NCBI RefSeq assembly: GCF_900129825.1
Contig: NZ_FQWZ01000002.1
Coordinates: 186,001-250,000 of the forward strand
Length of the DNA stretch: 64,000 nt
From: Hydrocarboniphaga daqingensis
GTDB taxonomy: Bacteria > Pseudomonadota > Gammaproteobacteria > Nevskiales > Nevskiaceae
Direction: 5' to 3'
Part shown: positions 17,504 through 27,793 of the stretch, piece by piece
Position numbering within the stretch: position 1 is the first letter of the stretch
Layout: the number at the start of each line of letters is the position of its first letter
Position numbers and translations under genes: made by a program
Notes under the pieces: generated by a model
What the model saw: the letters and a program-made list of their open reading frames with translations, nothing else
Told to the model about the DNA's origin: nothing
The model's database searches: none

Positions 17504-18273
17504 GCGGTCAGGCGAAAACCGCGGTGCACGGCGACGATGCCGCCGGTCAGGTTGTAGACCTGGCAGCGTTCGAAGCCGGCAGCTTCCATCATGCCCTTGA
17601 GCGTGCCCTGGTCGGGATGCATGCGGATCGATTCAGCCAGATAGCGATAGCTGTCGGCGTCGTTGGCAACGAAGCGGCCCATCAGCGGCAGCAGCTTGAA
17701 CGAGTACTGGTCGTAGATCTTCGACAGGCCGGCGTTCAACGGCTTGGAGAATTCCAGCACCAGCAGCCGGCCGCCCGGCTTGAGCACGCGCAGCATCGAA
17801 CGCAGTGCTGCGTCTTTGTCGGTGACGTTGCGCAAGCCGAAGCCGATCGTCACGCAGTCGAAGCTGCGGTCGGCAAACGGCAGCTTTTCGGCATTGGCCT
17901 GCAGCACCGGCAAGCCGACGACGCCTTCGTCGATCAAGCGGCGGCGGCCTTCGCCGAGCATCGCGGCATTGATGTCCGACAGCACCACTTGCCCGCGCGG
18001 GCCGACTTGCTTGGCGAACTCGCGCGTCAGGTCGCCGGTACCGCCGGCCACGTCGAGCACGCGCTCGCCAGGGCGTACGCCGGCCAGGTCGATCACGAAG
18101 CGTTTCCACAGCCGGTGGACGCCCATCGACATCAGGTCGTTCATCACGTCATAGCGACGCGCGACCGACGAAAACACTTCGGCGACACGTTTCTGCTTCT
18201 CGGCGACCGGGACCTGCTGAAAACCGAAATGCGTCGTCGAGGCGGACTTGGGGTCGGTGGGATCGTGGCTCAC
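17500..18273 (-). CDS. ubiE: UbiE/MenG C-methyltransferase
   Basis: 257-residue class I SAM-dependent methyltransferase that methylates 2-polyprenyl-6-methoxy-benzoquinol in ubiquinone synthesis (and demethylmenaquinol in organisms with menaquinone). Motifs include [36 protein letters not shown] (SAM motif I), [14 protein letters not shown] and [17 protein letters not shown]. It ends with the usual [13 protein letters not shown]. It overlaps DUF971 upstream and ubiJ downstream by four bases each. Confidence 0.96.
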   Translation of the reverse strand: MSHDPTDPKSASTTHFGFQQVPVAEKQKRVAEVFSSVARRYDVMNDLMSMGVHRLWKRFVIDLAGVRPGERVLDVAGGTGDLTREFAKQVGPRGQVVLSDINAAMLGEGRRRLIDEGVVGLPVLQANAEKLPFADRSFDCVTIGFGLRNVTDKDAALRSMLRVLKPGGRLLVLEFSKPLNAGLSKIYDQYSFKLLPLMGRFVANDADSYRYLAESIRMHPDQGTLKGMMEAAGFERCQVYNLTGGIVAVHRGFRLTA

Positions 18274-18680
18274 GGCTTGGCCGGGTGGTGCTTCTTGGGT
18301 AGGGCGGCCAGTTTAACGATGTCGCTGTCGCGGGACATGCCCAACGCCTTCAGTCGCTCCAGATAGTGCGACCAGTACGCATCATGATTCGTCGCCAGGT
18401 CGTGCAGCACGGCCCAGGAATACAAACCGCTGGCGTGGCCGTCGTCGAAGCGCAGCCGGATCGCATACTGACCGACCGGCTCGGCGGCGCTGACACCGAC
18501 ATTGCGTTTGCCACCGATCAAGTTCGGCTCTGCCTGCCCGTGGCCCCAGACTTCGGCCGAGGGGCTGAACACCCGCAGGTATTCGAACGGCAGCGCGTGG
18601 ACACTGCCGTCGCTGTAGCGCAGCTCCAGCACGCGGGACTGCTGGCGCAGGCGCAGGTCGGTGGGTCGGGGTACGGTCAT
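18270..18680 (-). CDS. DUF971 (gamma-butyrobetaine hydroxylase-like N-terminal domain) protein
   Basis: 136-residue single-domain protein with the DUF971 pattern. A strand reads [29 protein letters not shown] lies mid-domain, and [20 protein letters not shown] precedes the terminal [13 protein letters not shown]. In larger proteins this domain precedes gamma-butyrobetaine dioxygenase; alone it commonly sits upstream of ubiE in gammaproteobacteria. Single-domain members have been linked to iron-sulfur handling, which is not provable here. The ATG at 18678-18680 gives the family-typical N terminus. The gene overlaps ubiE by four bases. Confidence 0.88.
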   Translation of the reverse strand: MTVPRPTDLRLRQQSRVLELRYSDGSVHALPFEYLRVFSPSAEVWGHGQAEPNLIGGKRNVGVSAAEPVGQYAIRLRFDDGHASGLYSWAVLHDLATNHDAYWSHYLERLKALGMSRDSDIVKLAALPKKHHPAKP

Positions 18681-18807
18681 GGCAGCATGATACGGCAGCG
18701 TCGATCGCGCTCCGGTGTCGCTCGACGGCAACGCGGTTTGAGTATGCTGCAAAGCCACAGATCGCTGACGCCGCGCGGCCGTCACGATCGCAAGCAGGGG
18801 AACGCCA

Positions 18808-19266
18808 ATGCTGGAATTCAAGGTCAACAGCCAATCACAGTCGGTCGATGTCGACCCCACGACCCCGCTGCTATGGGTGCTGCGCGACAACCTGGGCCTG
18901 ACCGGCACCAAGTTCGGTTGCGGCATGGCGCAGTGCGGCGCCTGCACCGTGCACATGGACGGCATGCCGATGCGCTCGTGTTCGCTGCCAGTGTCGGTGG
19001 TCGCCGGCAAGCAGATCACGACGATCGAAGGCTTGCAGTCCAAGACCGCGCAAGCGGTGCAGAAGGCTTGGGTCGATCTCGACGTCGTGCAGTGCGGCTA
19101 CTGCCAGAGCGGGCAGATCATGAGCGCCGTGGCGCTGCTCGAATCCAAGCCCAAGCCGAGCGACGAGGACATCGATCAAGCGATGGGCGGCAACATCTGC
19201 CGCTGCGCGACCTATGTGCGGATTCGCGCAGCGATTCACGCCGCCGCAGCGCAGCTGTCGGCCTGA
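18808..19266 (+). CDS. (2Fe-2S) subunit of molybdenum hydroxylase (IorA/CoxS-like)
   Basis: 152-residue electron-transfer subunit with two [2Fe-2S] clusters. The N-terminal plant-ferredoxin-type site reads [12 protein letters not shown] with a fourth Cys in MRSC. The C-terminal site has CGYC and, about 30 residues later, CRC ([17 protein letters not shown]). The size and pattern fit isoquinoline 1-oxidoreductase alpha and related small subunits. AGGGGAA lies just before the ATG. The gene starts an operon with the catalytic subunit 12 bases downstream. Confidence 0.92.
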   Translation: MLEFKVNSQSQSVDVDPTTPLLWVLRDNLGLTGTKFGCGMAQCGACTVHMDGMPMRSCSLPVSVVAGKQITTIEGLQSKTAQAVQKAWVDLDVVQCGYCQSGQIMSAVALLESKPKPSDEDIDQAMGGNICRCATYVRIRAAIHAAAAQLSA

Positions 19267-19278
19267 CCGGAGAACGCC

Positions 19279-21498
19279 ATGCGCATGATCGATCCTGCAA
19301 CGGCCGCTGCGATCTTCGCGGCCGACGACTCCGCAACGGCCGGCCTGAGCCGCCGTGATTTTCTGAAGAACACGGCCGCGGTCGGCCTGGTGTTCGGCCT
19401 GCAGCTGGCCGCGAACAAGAAAGCCGCGGCCGCCGACGTCGGTGAGGTGGCACCGGGGGCGTTTGCGCCCAATGCATTCGTCCGCATCGCACCCGACAAC
19501 GTCGTGACGCTGGTGATCAAGCACCACGAGATGGGCCAGGGCGCCACCACCGGCCTTGCGACGATCCTGGCCGAAGAACTGGACGCCGAGCTCGCCGCCG
19601 TCAACATCGAATACGCGCCCGCCAATGCGGCGCTGTACAAGAACCTTGCGTTCGGCAGTCAGGGCACTGGCGGTTCGACCGCAATCGCCAACAGCTTCGA
19701 GCAGATGCGCCAAGCCGGCGCGACCGCGCGCTCGATGCTGGTTTCAGCCGCGGCGCAGCGCTGGAAAGTGCCGGCTTCCAGCATCGGTGTCAGCAACGGC
19801 GTGCTCCGCAGCGGCGCGCATCGCGCCACGTTCGGCGAGCTGGCCGTGGCGGCTTCGCAACAGCCGGTGCCGCAGAGCGTGACGTTGAAGGACCCGTCGC
19901 AGTTCAAGCTGATCGGCAAGCAGCAGACGCGGCGCGTCGATTCGCTGGCCAAGTGCACCGGCAAGGCGACGTACACGATCGACGTGAAACTGCCGGGCTT
20001 GCTGACCGCCGTCATCGAACGGCCACCGGCGTTCGGCGCCAAGCTGATCTCGTTCGACGCCCGCGCCGCCAAGGCGATCAAGGGCGTGACCGACGTTGTG
20101 CAGGTGGCCGAAGGCGTGGCCGTGGTCGCGACCGGCATGTGGCCGGCGATCCAGGGCCGACGCGCGTTGAAAGTGCAGTGGGACGGCGGCGCCAGCGGCC
20201 TGAACACCGCCGCGCTGTATCAGGACTATCGCCAGCGGGCGGCAGGCGCCGGCGGCGCCACGGTAACGCGCGATCCGCAGACGGCGGCGGCGCTGGCTTC
20301 GGCCGCGAGCCGCGTCGAAGCGGTCTACGAATTCCCGTACTTGGCGCATGCACCGATGGAGCCGCTGAACTGCGTCGCCTGGCTGCACGACGGCATGCTC
20401 GAAACCTGGGGCGCGCACCAGTTCCCGGCATTCGACCACGCGCTGGCGGCCAAGGCCGCCGGCTTGCCGATGGACAAGGTCAAGCTGCATTCGCTGATCT
20501 CGGGCGGCAGCTTTGGGCGCCGCGCCAATGCCGCGTCGGACTTCGTCGTCGAAGCGGTCAACGTCGCCAAGGCGATCGGCCGACCGGTGCCGGTGCGCGT
20601 GCAGCGCACCCGCGAAGACGACATGCGTGCCGGCTGGTACCGCCCGCTGTACGTGCACGCGGTGAAAGCGGGGCTCGACGCGCAAGGCGACGTCGTGGGT
20701 TGGCAACACGCCATCGTCGGCCAGTCGATCATGGCCGCCACGCCGATGGCGGCGGGCATCAAGGACGGCAACGATTCCAGCTCCACCGAAGGCGTGTGGC
20801 CAACGCCATACAAAATCCCGGCGATGACCGCCGAGCTGCATTCACCGACGCAGGCGGTGCCGCCGTTGTGGTGGCGGTCGGTCGGCCATACGCACACGGC
20901 GTTCGTGATGGAAACGATGCTCGACGAGCTGGCTCACGCCGCTCGCCAGGACCCGGTCGCGTTCCGCCTGAAACTGCTGAAGGACCAGCCGCGCTTGGCG
21001 GGCGTAATCCGGATGGCGGCCGACAAGGCCGGCTGGAGCTCGCCGATGCCGGCGGGCAAGGCGCGCGGTTTTGCCTCGCATTACTCGTTCGATACCTACG
21101 TTGCCCAAGTCGCCGAAGTCAGCTTGAAGCCGGACGGCTCGGTACGCGTCGAACGCGTCGTTGTCGCCGTCGACTGCGGCGTGTCGGTCAACCCGGACCA
21201 GATCGTCGCGCAGATGGAAGGTGGCGTCGGCTTTGCGCTGGCCGCTGCGCTGTATGGCCAGATCGACATCGCCAAGGGCACGGTCACGCAGAGCAACTTC
21301 CACGACTACCGCGTGCTGCGCATCGACGAAATGCCCAAGGTCGACGTGCACATCGTCAACAGCACGCAGGCGCCGACCGGCGTCGGCGAGCCGGGCGTGC
21401 CCCCGCTGGCGCCCGCCGTGGCCAATGCGATCGCAAGCCTGACCGGGCATCGCGTACGCCGTCTGCCGCTGGCCGGGCAGACGTTCACGCGCGCCTGA
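19279..21498 (+). CDS. Molybdopterin-binding catalytic subunit, aldehyde/isoquinoline oxidoreductase family (IorB-like)
   Basis: 739-residue molybdenum hydroxylase large subunit. A twin-arginine signal near residue 23 ([19 protein letters not shown]) predicts folded export to the periplasm. Family motifs include [30 protein letters not shown], a SGGSFGRR cofactor loop, [20 protein letters not shown] and the catalytic glutamate region [14 protein letters not shown]. With the small [2Fe-2S] subunit it forms a two-subunit enzyme without an FAD subunit. Such enzymes pass electrons to cytochromes or quinone. The substrate (N-heterocycle, aldehyde or other) cannot be inferred. GGAGA lies five bases before the ATG. 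Confidence 0.9.
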   Translation: MRMIDPATAAAIFAADDSATAGLSRRDFLKNTAAVGLVFGLQLAANKKAAAADVGEVAPGAFAPNAFVRIAPDNVVTLVIKHHEMGQGATTGLATILAEELDAELAAVNIEYAPANAALYKNLAFGSQGTGGSTAIANSFEQMRQAGATARSMLVSAAAQRWKVPASSIGVSNGVLRSGAHRATFGELAVAASQQPVPQSVTLKDPSQFKLIGKQQTRRVDSLAKCTGKATYTIDVKLPGLLTAVIERPPAFGAKLISFDARAAKAIKGVTDVVQVAEGVAVVATGMWPAIQGRRALKVQWDGGASGLNTAALYQDYRQRAAGAGGATVTRDPQTAAALASAASRVEAVYEFPYLAHAPMEPLNCVAWLHDGMLETWGAHQFPAFDHALAAKAAGLPMDKVKLHSLISGGSFGRRANAASDFVVEAVNVAKAIGRPVPVRVQRTREDDMRAGWYRPLYVHAVKAGLDAQGDVVGWQHAIVGQSIMAATPMAAGIKDGNDSSSTEGVWPTPYKIPAMTAELHSPTQAVPPLWWRSVGHTHTAFVMETMLDELAHAARQDPVAFRLKLLKDQPRLAGVIRMAADKAGWSSPMPAGKARGFASHYSFDTYVAQVAEVSLKPDGSVRVERVVVAVDCGVSVNPDQIVAQMEGGVGFALAAALYGQIDIAKGTVTQSNFHDYRVLRIDEMPKVDVHIVNSTQAPTGVGEPGVPPLAPAVANAIASLTGHRVRRLPLAGQTFTRA

Positions 21499-21505
21499 CA
21501 CGTCG

Positions 21506-22504
21506 ATGGCAGCCGACGACGCAAGCGCGATCGCCTGGCCCGGTGGTTGGCCGGCGTGGCCGACCTACGCACTGGTCGACGACCTGCTGCCGACGCTGGA
21601 GCGTTGGGCGGCAGCGGGCCGCCGCTATGCACTGGCCACGCTGGTCGAGGTCGTCGGCTCGTCGCCACGGCCGGTCGGCTCGGAAATGGCGATCGCCGAC
21701 GACGGCGAAATCGCCGGCTACGTGTCCGGCGGCTGCGTCGAAGCAGCCGTGGCCACCGAGGCGCGCGCCGCATTGGCCGACGGTCACCCGAGGTTGCTCG
21801 ACTACGGCGCCGGCAGCCCGGTGCTGGACGTGCAGCTGTCCTGCGGCGGCCGCATCCGGATTCTGGTTCGCGTCGTCGTCGACGGTGACGGTTATGCGCG
21901 GCAACTGCGCCGCGCGCGCACCGAGCGACGCACGCTGTCGATCAGCAGCGATCCGGAGACTGGGCGGATAGACGTCGCCGACGCCGCGCCGAATGCGGTC
22001 GAGGGCTGGTGCGATGGTCGCTATCAGCGACTGCAGCGTCCTCCGCTGCAATTGATCCTGGTCGGCGGCGATCCGATCGTGCTGGCCTTGATGCAGTTGG
22101 CGCCAACGTTCAGCGTCGAGATCCGGCTGCTGCGGCCGCGCGGGCCGGTCGCCGACGCCGTCCTGCCGTTGGCGACGGAACACTACGATCGCCGCCGCAT
22201 CGACGAGGCGCTGGCGGCGCTGTCGATTGATACGCGTTGCGCGATCTACACGCTGTCGCACGACGCCGACACCGATCACGCGGTACTGGCCGCTGCGTTG
22301 CGCTCGCCGGCGTATTGCATCGGCGCGCTCGGCAGTCGTCGCAAGGCAGCGCTGCGCGTTGAGCGCTTGCGCGCCGACGGCTTTGGTGACGCAGACCTGT
22401 CGCGATTGCGCACACCGGCCGGGCTCGACATCGGCGCGCGCACGCCGCAGGAAATCGCGCTGGCGATTCTGGCCGAAGTCATCGCGGCGCGATCGCGCGC
22501 GTGA
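21506..22504 (+). CDS. XdhC/CoxI-family molybdenum hydroxylase maturation protein
   Basis: 332-residue protein of the XdhC family, which binds molybdenum cofactor, has it sulfurated and inserts it into the hydroxylase. The N-terminal XdhC/CoxI domain contains [20 protein letters not shown] and [13 protein letters not shown] Rossmann-type C-terminal domain contains [34 protein letters not shown] and [19 protein letters not shown]. It lies seven bases after the large-subunit stop and overlaps the next gene by four bases (GTGA). Confidence 0.92.
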   Translation: MAADDASAIAWPGGWPAWPTYALVDDLLPTLERWAAAGRRYALATLVEVVGSSPRPVGSEMAIADDGEIAGYVSGGCVEAAVATEARAALADGHPRLLDYGAGSPVLDVQLSCGGRIRILVRVVVDGDGYARQLRRARTERRTLSISSDPETGRIDVADAAPNAVEGWCDGRYQRLQRPPLQLILVGGDPIVLALMQLAPTFSVEIRLLRPRGPVADAVLPLATEHYDRRRIDEALAALSIDTRCAIYTLSHDADTDHAVLAAALRSPAYCIGALGSRRKAALRVERLRADGFGDADLSRLRTPAGLDIGARTPQEIALAILAEVIAARSRA

Positions 22505-23175
22505 GCGTTCGCATCGGCTGCATCGTGCTGGCCGCCGGACGGTCGCGCCGCTTCGGCCGCACCCGCCGCAACAAACTGTTGGCCGGGCTCGGTAACACGC
22601 GCGTGATCGAATGCGTGCTGCAAGCGGTGGCCGCGTCGGCCGTTGGGCCGACCGTCGTTGTCACCGGCCACCAGCAGCACGCGGTGCGAGCGATCGCGCA
22701 GCCACGTCGCGGACGGCGCTGGCCATGCCGCTACAACCGCCATCATCGGCAGGGCATGGCCCGCTCGCTGCAAGCCGGCTTGCTTGCGTTGCCGGCCGGT
22801 CTCGACGGCGTGGTGGTCTGTCTGGGCGACATGCCCGGCGTGCGCCACGATGTCATCGACGCACTACTGGCCGCGTTCACACGCGGCGACGACGCGGTGC
22901 TGCCGGTGTGCGATGGGCGGCGGGGTAATCCGGTTTTACTGGCGCGCTCGCTGTTTCCGGCCCTTATGATGCTGACCGGGGATCAAGGTGCACGTCGCAT
23001 CTTGGCCCAGCCCGGCTGGACGCTGCGCTACGTCACGACTGACGACAGCGTGCTCCACGACATCGACCGCCGCCGCGACTGGTTGCGTGCGCAACGTCGT
23101 CCGCCACGCCGCCGGGCCTCGACCCTTCGCCGCCACGGACCGCCAACATACGATGACCCGGCTCAATCGCTTTGA
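22501..23175 (+). CDS. MobA/MocA-like molybdenum cofactor nucleotidyltransferase
   Basis: 224-residue GTP/CTP:molybdopterin nucleotidyltransferase of the MobA-like family. The nucleotide-binding start is IGCIVLAAGRSRRFGRTRRN with KLL following. The metal-site region is VVVCLGDMPGV, and a late RGNPVLLARSLFP is typical. In hydroxylase operons this enzyme makes the CMP (MCD) or GMP form of the cofactor. The start is GTG, overlapping the XdhC stop. The last ~30 residues ([16 protein letters not shown]...) are basic and atypical; they overlap the next gene by 23 bases. Confidence 0.85.
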   Translation: MSVRIGCIVLAAGRSRRFGRTRRNKLLAGLGNTRVIECVLQAVAASAVGPTVVVTGHQQHAVRAIAQPRRGRRWPCRYNRHHRQGMARSLQAGLLALPAGLDGVVVCLGDMPGVRHDVIDALLAAFTRGDDAVLPVCDGRRGNPVLLARSLFPALMMLTGDQGARRILAQPGWTLRYVTTDDSVLHDIDRRRDWLRAQRRPPRRRASTLRRHGPPTYDDPAQSL

Positions 23176-24445
23176 CACGCTGCGCACCGTTTCGCTGGGC
23201 CTGACGGCTGCACTGACGGCGCTGACATTGGCCAGCTGCGGCAGCGGCAGCAGCGGCGCCAACTCGCCGGATGTCGGCTCTGGCGGACCTGCGCCCGTGC
23301 CGACCGCCGCGCGAGACGTGCTGGTGGTCAGCAACAACTGGGAAGGCACGGCCGACTTCATCGACCCGCAAAGCTTCCAGCGACTGCTGCGCTTGAACAT
23401 CGTGCCGGACCGCGAGCAGCGCGTGGCCGAGATTCGCGCCAACCCCGTGCGCTATGCCGAATATCTCGGCGTGCGGCAGTTGATCGGCGAAGGCAACGAC
23501 CAGCTGGTCGATGATGGCTTCACGTCGGCTGACGGGCGTTTCCTGTACGTGTCGCGGCCGAGTTTTTCCGACGTGGTCGCCTTTGACCTGAGCACGCGCA
23601 ACATCGTCTGGCGCACGCCGGTCGACGGCTATCGCTCCGATCACATGGCCCTGTCGCCAGACGGCAAGGAACTGGCCGTGTCGGCATCGACCGAGCGCAA
23701 AGTCATGGTGCTCGACACCGCGACCGGCGCCGTCGTCGGCAGCTTTGCATCCGGCGATCAGCCGCATGAAAACAATTATTCGAAGGACGGCAGCCGCATC
23801 TTCCACGCCAGCATCGGCACCGTGTTCACGCCGCTGGATGTGCCCTTGTTCGACACGACCAAGGGCGAACGCGTGTTCGAAGTGGTCGATGCGCGCACGC
23901 GCACGGTGCTGAAGAAAGTCGATATCGGCGCCAAGCTCGCCGAGGCGGGTTATCCCAATTTCAGCTCGGCCGTGCGTCCCATGGCGATCGCGCCCGATGA
24001 GCGTCTGTTCTACTTCCAGCTGTCGTTCTTCCACGGCGTGGTCGAGTACGACCTGGAGCAGGACAAAGTACTGCGCGTGGCCACGCTACCGAACGCGGTG
24101 CCGGACAAGCCGCTGGCACTGTACCCGCTCGACAGCGCACACCATGGACTGGCGATCAGTCCCGATGGCACGCAGTTGTGCGCCGCCGGCACGGTCGACA
24201 ACTACATTGCGCTGATCAATCGCCAGACGCTGCAGTACAAGATCTTCCCGACCGGCGCCACGCCGTACTGGTCGACGACGAGCACCGACGGTCGCTACTG
24301 CTTCGTATCGATTGCAGGCGCCGACCAGATTGCGGTGATCGACTACGCTCGCCAGGAACAGGTCGCAACGATCCCGGTCGGCAATCATCCGCAGCGTTCG
24401 CGCATGGGTCGCTTGCTGAGCAGCGCGGTCGACACGGCACGCTGA
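23153..24445 (+). CDS. YncE-like beta-propeller lipoprotein
   Basis: 430-residue lipoprotein. The lipobox LTLASC places lipidated Cys at residue 29, followed by a Gly/Ser linker. The rest reads as repeated YncE/cytochrome-D1-like propeller blades: DGRFLYVSRPSFSDVVAFDL, LSPDGKELAVSASTERKVMV, AISPDGTQLCAAGTVDNYIA and TDGRYCFVSIAGADQIAVID. No heme motif is present. It begins 23 bases inside the MobA-like gene, so translation is probably coupled to the molybdenum-hydroxylase operon. It may be a periplasmic partner or scaffold for the exported enzyme; that role is inference. Confidence 0.8.
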   Translation: MTRLNRFDTLRTVSLGLTAALTALTLASCGSGSSGANSPDVGSGGPAPVPTAARDVLVVSNNWEGTADFIDPQSFQRLLRLNIVPDREQRVAEIRANPVRYAEYLGVRQLIGEGNDQLVDDGFTSADGRFLYVSRPSFSDVVAFDLSTRNIVWRTPVDGYRSDHMALSPDGKELAVSASTERKVMVLDTATGAVVGSFASGDQPHENNYSKDGSRIFHASIGTVFTPLDVPLFDTTKGERVFEVVDARTRTVLKKVDIGAKLAEAGYPNFSSAVRPMAIAPDERLFYFQLSFFHGVVEYDLEQDKVLRVATLPNAVPDKPLALYPLDSAHHGLAISPDGTQLCAAGTVDNYIALINRQTLQYKIFPTGATPYWSTTSTDGRYCFVSIAGADQIAVIDYARQEQVATIPVGNHPQRSRMGRLLSSAVDTAR

Positions 24446-24466
24446 GGTGTCGCGCGGTGCGGCGGC

Positions 24467-25825
24467 TTACTTGCCGATGCAGAACCGCGAAAAAATGCTG
24501 CCGAGCAAATCATCGCTGCTGACCTGGCCGGTGATCTCACCGAGCTGCTGATGCGCCAGCCGCAATTCTTCGGCAATGGTTTCAGCCGGGGCTTGATGCA
24601 GCAGACCTTGGTAAGCGGTGTCGACATGCGCGGCGGCTGCCTGCAGCGCCACCAAGTGGCGCGTACGTGCGGTGAAGATCGTCTGCTTGTCGCTGGCAGC
24701 CGGATTCCAGCCAGCGAGTTCGCGTAGCTGCTGGCGCAGCAGCTCGATGCCGTCACCGGTAGCGGCACTCAGCCTCAGCTCGATGCCGCGTGGCGTGCGC
24801 AACACTTGTGTGGGCGCACCGCTGAGATCGCTCTTGTTGCGAATGTGCAGCACCGGGATCTGCAACGGCAGTTGCTGCAGCAGGCGCTGATCTTCAGCCG
24901 AGTCGGCATCGCGGTCGTCGCTGACATACAGCACCGCTTCGGCCTTGTGCATCACATCCCAGGCGCGCCGTATGCCTTCGCGCTCGATGGCATCGTCGGT
25001 GTCACGCAACCCGGCCGTGTCGATCACCGTCAACGGCATGCCGTCGATGATTAAGTGTTCGCGCAACAGATCGCGCGTGGTGCCGGGGCGGTCGCTGACG
25101 ATGGCCGCTTCAACGCCGGCGAGTCGGTTCAGCAGCGTGCTCTTGCCGACGTTCGGCTGGCCAGCGATCGCGATCGTCATGCCATCACGCAAGCGGCGGC
25201 CCTGAGAGGTCTGCGCTTGCAGAAGCGCTAGCTCGCCACGCCATTGCTGCAAGCGCTGGTGCAGGCGCGCATCAGCGAGCCAGTCGACATCCTCGTCGGA
25301 AAAATCCAGCGCGCCTTCGACCCAGACGCGGATTTCGAGCAGCGCTTCGGCCAGCTGCGTCAGCTGTCGCGAGAACTCGCCATCGAGCGAACGCTGCGCT
25401 GCGGTGACCGCTTCGCGGCTGGCGGCGTCGATCAAGTCAGCGACGGCTTCGGCTTGGGCCAGATCGAGCTTGCCGTTGACGAACGCACGCTCCGAAAACT
25501 CACCAGGGCGAGCAACACGAGCGCCGGCCGCACAAGCGGCCTGCAGCAGACAGTCGAGCAGCACCGGGCCGCCATGCGCCTGCAGCTCGACCAGATCTTC
25601 GCCGGTGTATGAATGCGGTGCGACGAAATGCAGTACCAAGCCGCGATCGAGAATCGCGCCGGTCACGTCGCGAAACGCGCGCAGACCGGCGGTGCGCGGC
25701 GCCGGCAGCGTGCCACACAGCGCGGTTGCGATGGTCTGCGCTTGCGGCCCGCTGAGCCGCAGCAGTCCGATGGCGCCGCGACCCGGCGCCGTGGCGATGG
25801 CGGCGATGGTATCGTTCGTCGCCAT
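24467..25825 (-). CDS. mnmE: tRNA uridine-5-carboxymethylaminomethyl GTPase MnmE
   Basis: 452-residue GTPase that, with MnmG, modifies wobble uridine 34 of certain tRNAs. Visible are the N-terminal folate-binding domain (TIAAIATAPGRGAIGLLRLS), the inserted G domain with P-loop GQPNVGKST at 222-230, DTAGLRDT and NKSD, and the C-terminal CxGK (FCIGK) that carries the catalytic Cys. It sits nine bases after yidC in the conserved rpmH-rnpA-yidD-yidC-mnmE order. Confidence 0.97.
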   Translation of the reverse strand: MATNDTIAAIATAPGRGAIGLLRLSGPQAQTIATALCGTLPAPRTAGLRAFRDVTGAILDRGLVLHFVAPHSYTGEDLVELQAHGGPVLLDCLLQAACAAGARVARPGEFSERAFVNGKLDLAQAEAVADLIDAASREAVTAAQRSLDGEFSRQLTQLAEALLEIRVWVEGALDFSDEDVDWLADARLHQRLQQWRGELALLQAQTSQGRRLRDGMTIAIAGQPNVGKSTLLNRLAGVEAAIVSDRPGTTRDLLREHLIIDGMPLTVIDTAGLRDTDDAIEREGIRRAWDVMHKAEAVLYVSDDRDADSAEDQRLLQQLPLQIPVLHIRNKSDLSGAPTQVLRTPRGIELRLSAATGDGIELLRQQLRELAGWNPAASDKQTIFTARTRHLVALQAAAAHVDTAYQGLLHQAPAETIAEELRLAHQQLGEITGQVSSDDLLGSIFSRFCIGK

Positions 25826-25834
25826 CCGCTGTGC

Positions 25835-27532
25835 TTACTTGCCGGCTTTGGGTGCCTTGATCAGCGGCTTGCCGTTCTTCTCGTCACGCTCGATCTTCGC
25901 CGTGATGTAGGCCTGCTGCGCAATGCTGATCAGGTTGGACACGCACCAGTACAGCACCAGACCGGCCGGGAAGAAGGCGAAGAAGCCGGTCAGCGCGATC
26001 GGCATCACGTTCATCATCTTCTGCTGCATCGGATCCATCGTGGCCGTTTGGCCCGACATGCGCTGCATCGCAAACATGCTGACGCCATAGATCACCGGCA
26101 GCACGAAGAACGGGTCCGGCGAGGTCAGGTCGTTGATCCACAGCGCGAAGTCCGCCTGGCGCAATTCGACGCTTTCAAGGAACACCCAGTACAGCGCGAA
26201 GAACACCGGCATCTGCACCAGCAGAGGCCAGCAACCTGCGAGCGGGTTGAAGCCTTCCTTCTTGTACAGGTCCATCATCGCCTTGGACATGCGCTCGCGA
26301 TCACCCGCATAGCGCTCCTTCATCTCCGCAATACGCGGCGCGAACTTGCGCATCTTGGCGGTCGAGCGGTACTGCGCGGCGGCCAGCGGATAGAACACGG
26401 TTTTGACGATCAGCGTCAGCAGGATGATCGCCACGCCCCAGTTGCCGGTCAGCTTGTGCAGCTTTTCCATGACGACGAACAGCAGCTCCGAGATCGACGT
26501 CAGGAAGCCGTAGTCGACCGTCAGCTCGAGACCGGCAGCGGCTTTGCCGATCGAATCCTGCAGCTTCGGGCCCAAGTACAGTTTGGTGCTGAACGTCTGC
26601 TCGCCGGCCGGCGCGATGCTCGCCGTTGCGCCCAAGTACTGCGCGACATAGCGCTGGTCCGTGGCCGCCTTGCCATCGAACTTATGAACTTCGTCCTGCG
26701 GCGGCAGGATCGCGGCGACGAAGTAATGCTGCAGCATCGCCAACCAGCCACCCTGCTGCTCGACGGCGTATGCACCATCATCGATGTCGTCGAACGACAG
26801 TTTGTGGAAGCGGTACTTGTCCGAGTTCGGCTTGCGCTCGTAGACACCGACGCCGGTGAACGTGTGGACGAAGCGCGGCTCTTCAGCGATCGGAACCGGC
26901 GTGCGCACCATGCGCACATAAGGGCTGGCCGTCAGCGGCTCGGCGCTACCGTTGCGCACCTGCTGGATCAACTCGACTTCGTAGCGACCGCGATAGAAGC
27001 GGTAGGTCTTGGTCACCTGATTGCCCGCTGCATCGATGCGCGTCAGCGGCACGTCGAGCGTGTCAGCGCCGTCCGCCATGCGGTACTCGGTCTGCGCGGC
27101 GACGAACTCGTCCAGATGGCTGCCCAGCGCCTTGTCCGAGCCCGCGACACCGCTCTGCAGCACGAAGTAGTGGCCGTCGCGATCGTTCAGCAGCGGCACG
27201 TTCTTGTCGGGCTGGTCCTTGGACAACGGGTAGCCGATCAGTTCGAGGCGGCGCAGATCACCGCCGGTGGTCGACACTTCGCCGACGAACAGGTCGGTGA
27301 CGATCGCGATTCGTGCGTTGCGTGCCATCACCGGCGTGTTGCCGGGTACTGCTTCGGCGGGCCCGCCGATGGTCGGTACGTCAGCGTCGATCCGCGCTTG
27401 CGTTGCTTCGGCCGCCACGGTGTCCGGCGGCGTCAGTACCGGCTTGGGGCCGTGCTCGGTCTGCCAGGACTGGTAGATGAAAAAGATCAGCACGCCAAGA
27501 ACGGCGAGCAAGATGAAACGGCGGTTTTCCAT
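25835..27532 (-). CDS. yidC: Membrane protein insertase YidC
   Basis: 565-residue inner-membrane insertase. It has an N-terminal membrane anchor (FILLAVLGVLIFFIYQSW) and a large periplasmic beta domain to about residue 345. The conserved core follows with LTGNWGVAIILLTLIVKTVF (carrying the hydrophilic-groove Arg/Lys region), AGCWPLLVQMPVFFALYWVF and the TM4-5 segment LTGFFAFFPAGLVLYWCVSN. It cooperates with Sec or acts alone. The basic tail (ERDEKNGKPLIKAPKAGK) is typical for ribosome contact. Confidence 0.97.
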   Translation of the reverse strand: MENRRFILLAVLGVLIFFIYQSWQTEHGPKPVLTPPDTVAAEATQARIDADVPTIGGPAEAVPGNTPVMARNARIAIVTDLFVGEVSTTGGDLRRLELIGYPLSKDQPDKNVPLLNDRDGHYFVLQSGVAGSDKALGSHLDEFVAAQTEYRMADGADTLDVPLTRIDAAGNQVTKTYRFYRGRYEVELIQQVRNGSAEPLTASPYVRMVRTPVPIAEEPRFVHTFTGVGVYERKPNSDKYRFHKLSFDDIDDGAYAVEQQGGWLAMLQHYFVAAILPPQDEVHKFDGKAATDQRYVAQYLGATASIAPAGEQTFSTKLYLGPKLQDSIGKAAAGLELTVDYGFLTSISELLFVVMEKLHKLTGNWGVAIILLTLIVKTVFYPLAAAQYRSTAKMRKFAPRIAEMKERYAGDRERMSKAMMDLYKKEGFNPLAGCWPLLVQMPVFFALYWVFLESVELRQADFALWINDLTSPDPFFVLPVIYGVSMFAMQRMSGQTATMDPMQQKMMNVMPIALTGFFAFFPAGLVLYWCVSNLISIAQQAYITAKIERDEKNGKPLIKAPKAGK

Positions 27533-27568
27533 GGGGACTTAAGTTCAGAGCGACAGCAGTCTGCCCGG

Positions 27569-27793
27569 TCAGCGCGACCGGGGTGGCGGCACGGGATCGT
27601 ATCCGCCCGGGTTCAAGGGATGACAGCGCACGATGCGGCGGGCCGCTAGCGTAGCGCCTCGCGCAAGACCGTGCTGTTGCAAGGCCTCGACGGTGTAATG
27701 CGAGCAAGTCGGATGAAAGCGACAGCGCGGCGGTAGGAACCGGCTGATGCAGCGCTGATAGAAGCGAATCAGGATGACGAGGAAGCGGACCAT
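27569..27793 (-). CDS. yidD: Membrane protein insertion efficiency factor YidD
   Basis: 74-residue small membrane-associated protein. It has the family pattern [20 protein letters not shown], followed by [14 protein letters not shown] and [13 protein letters not shown]. It assists YidC-dependent insertion. The start lies 25 bases inside rnpA, a common overlap for this pair. Confidence 0.95.
   Translation of the reverse strand: MVRFLVILIRFYQRCISRFLPPRCRFHPTCSHYTVEALQQHGLARGATLAARRIVRCHPLNPGGYDPVPPPRSR

Noticed and set aside
25613-27649. A 678-codon open frame opposite yidC and the start of mnmE
   Set aside because: It has the same Arg/His/Gln-rich shadow composition and runs across two genuine genes on the other strand.
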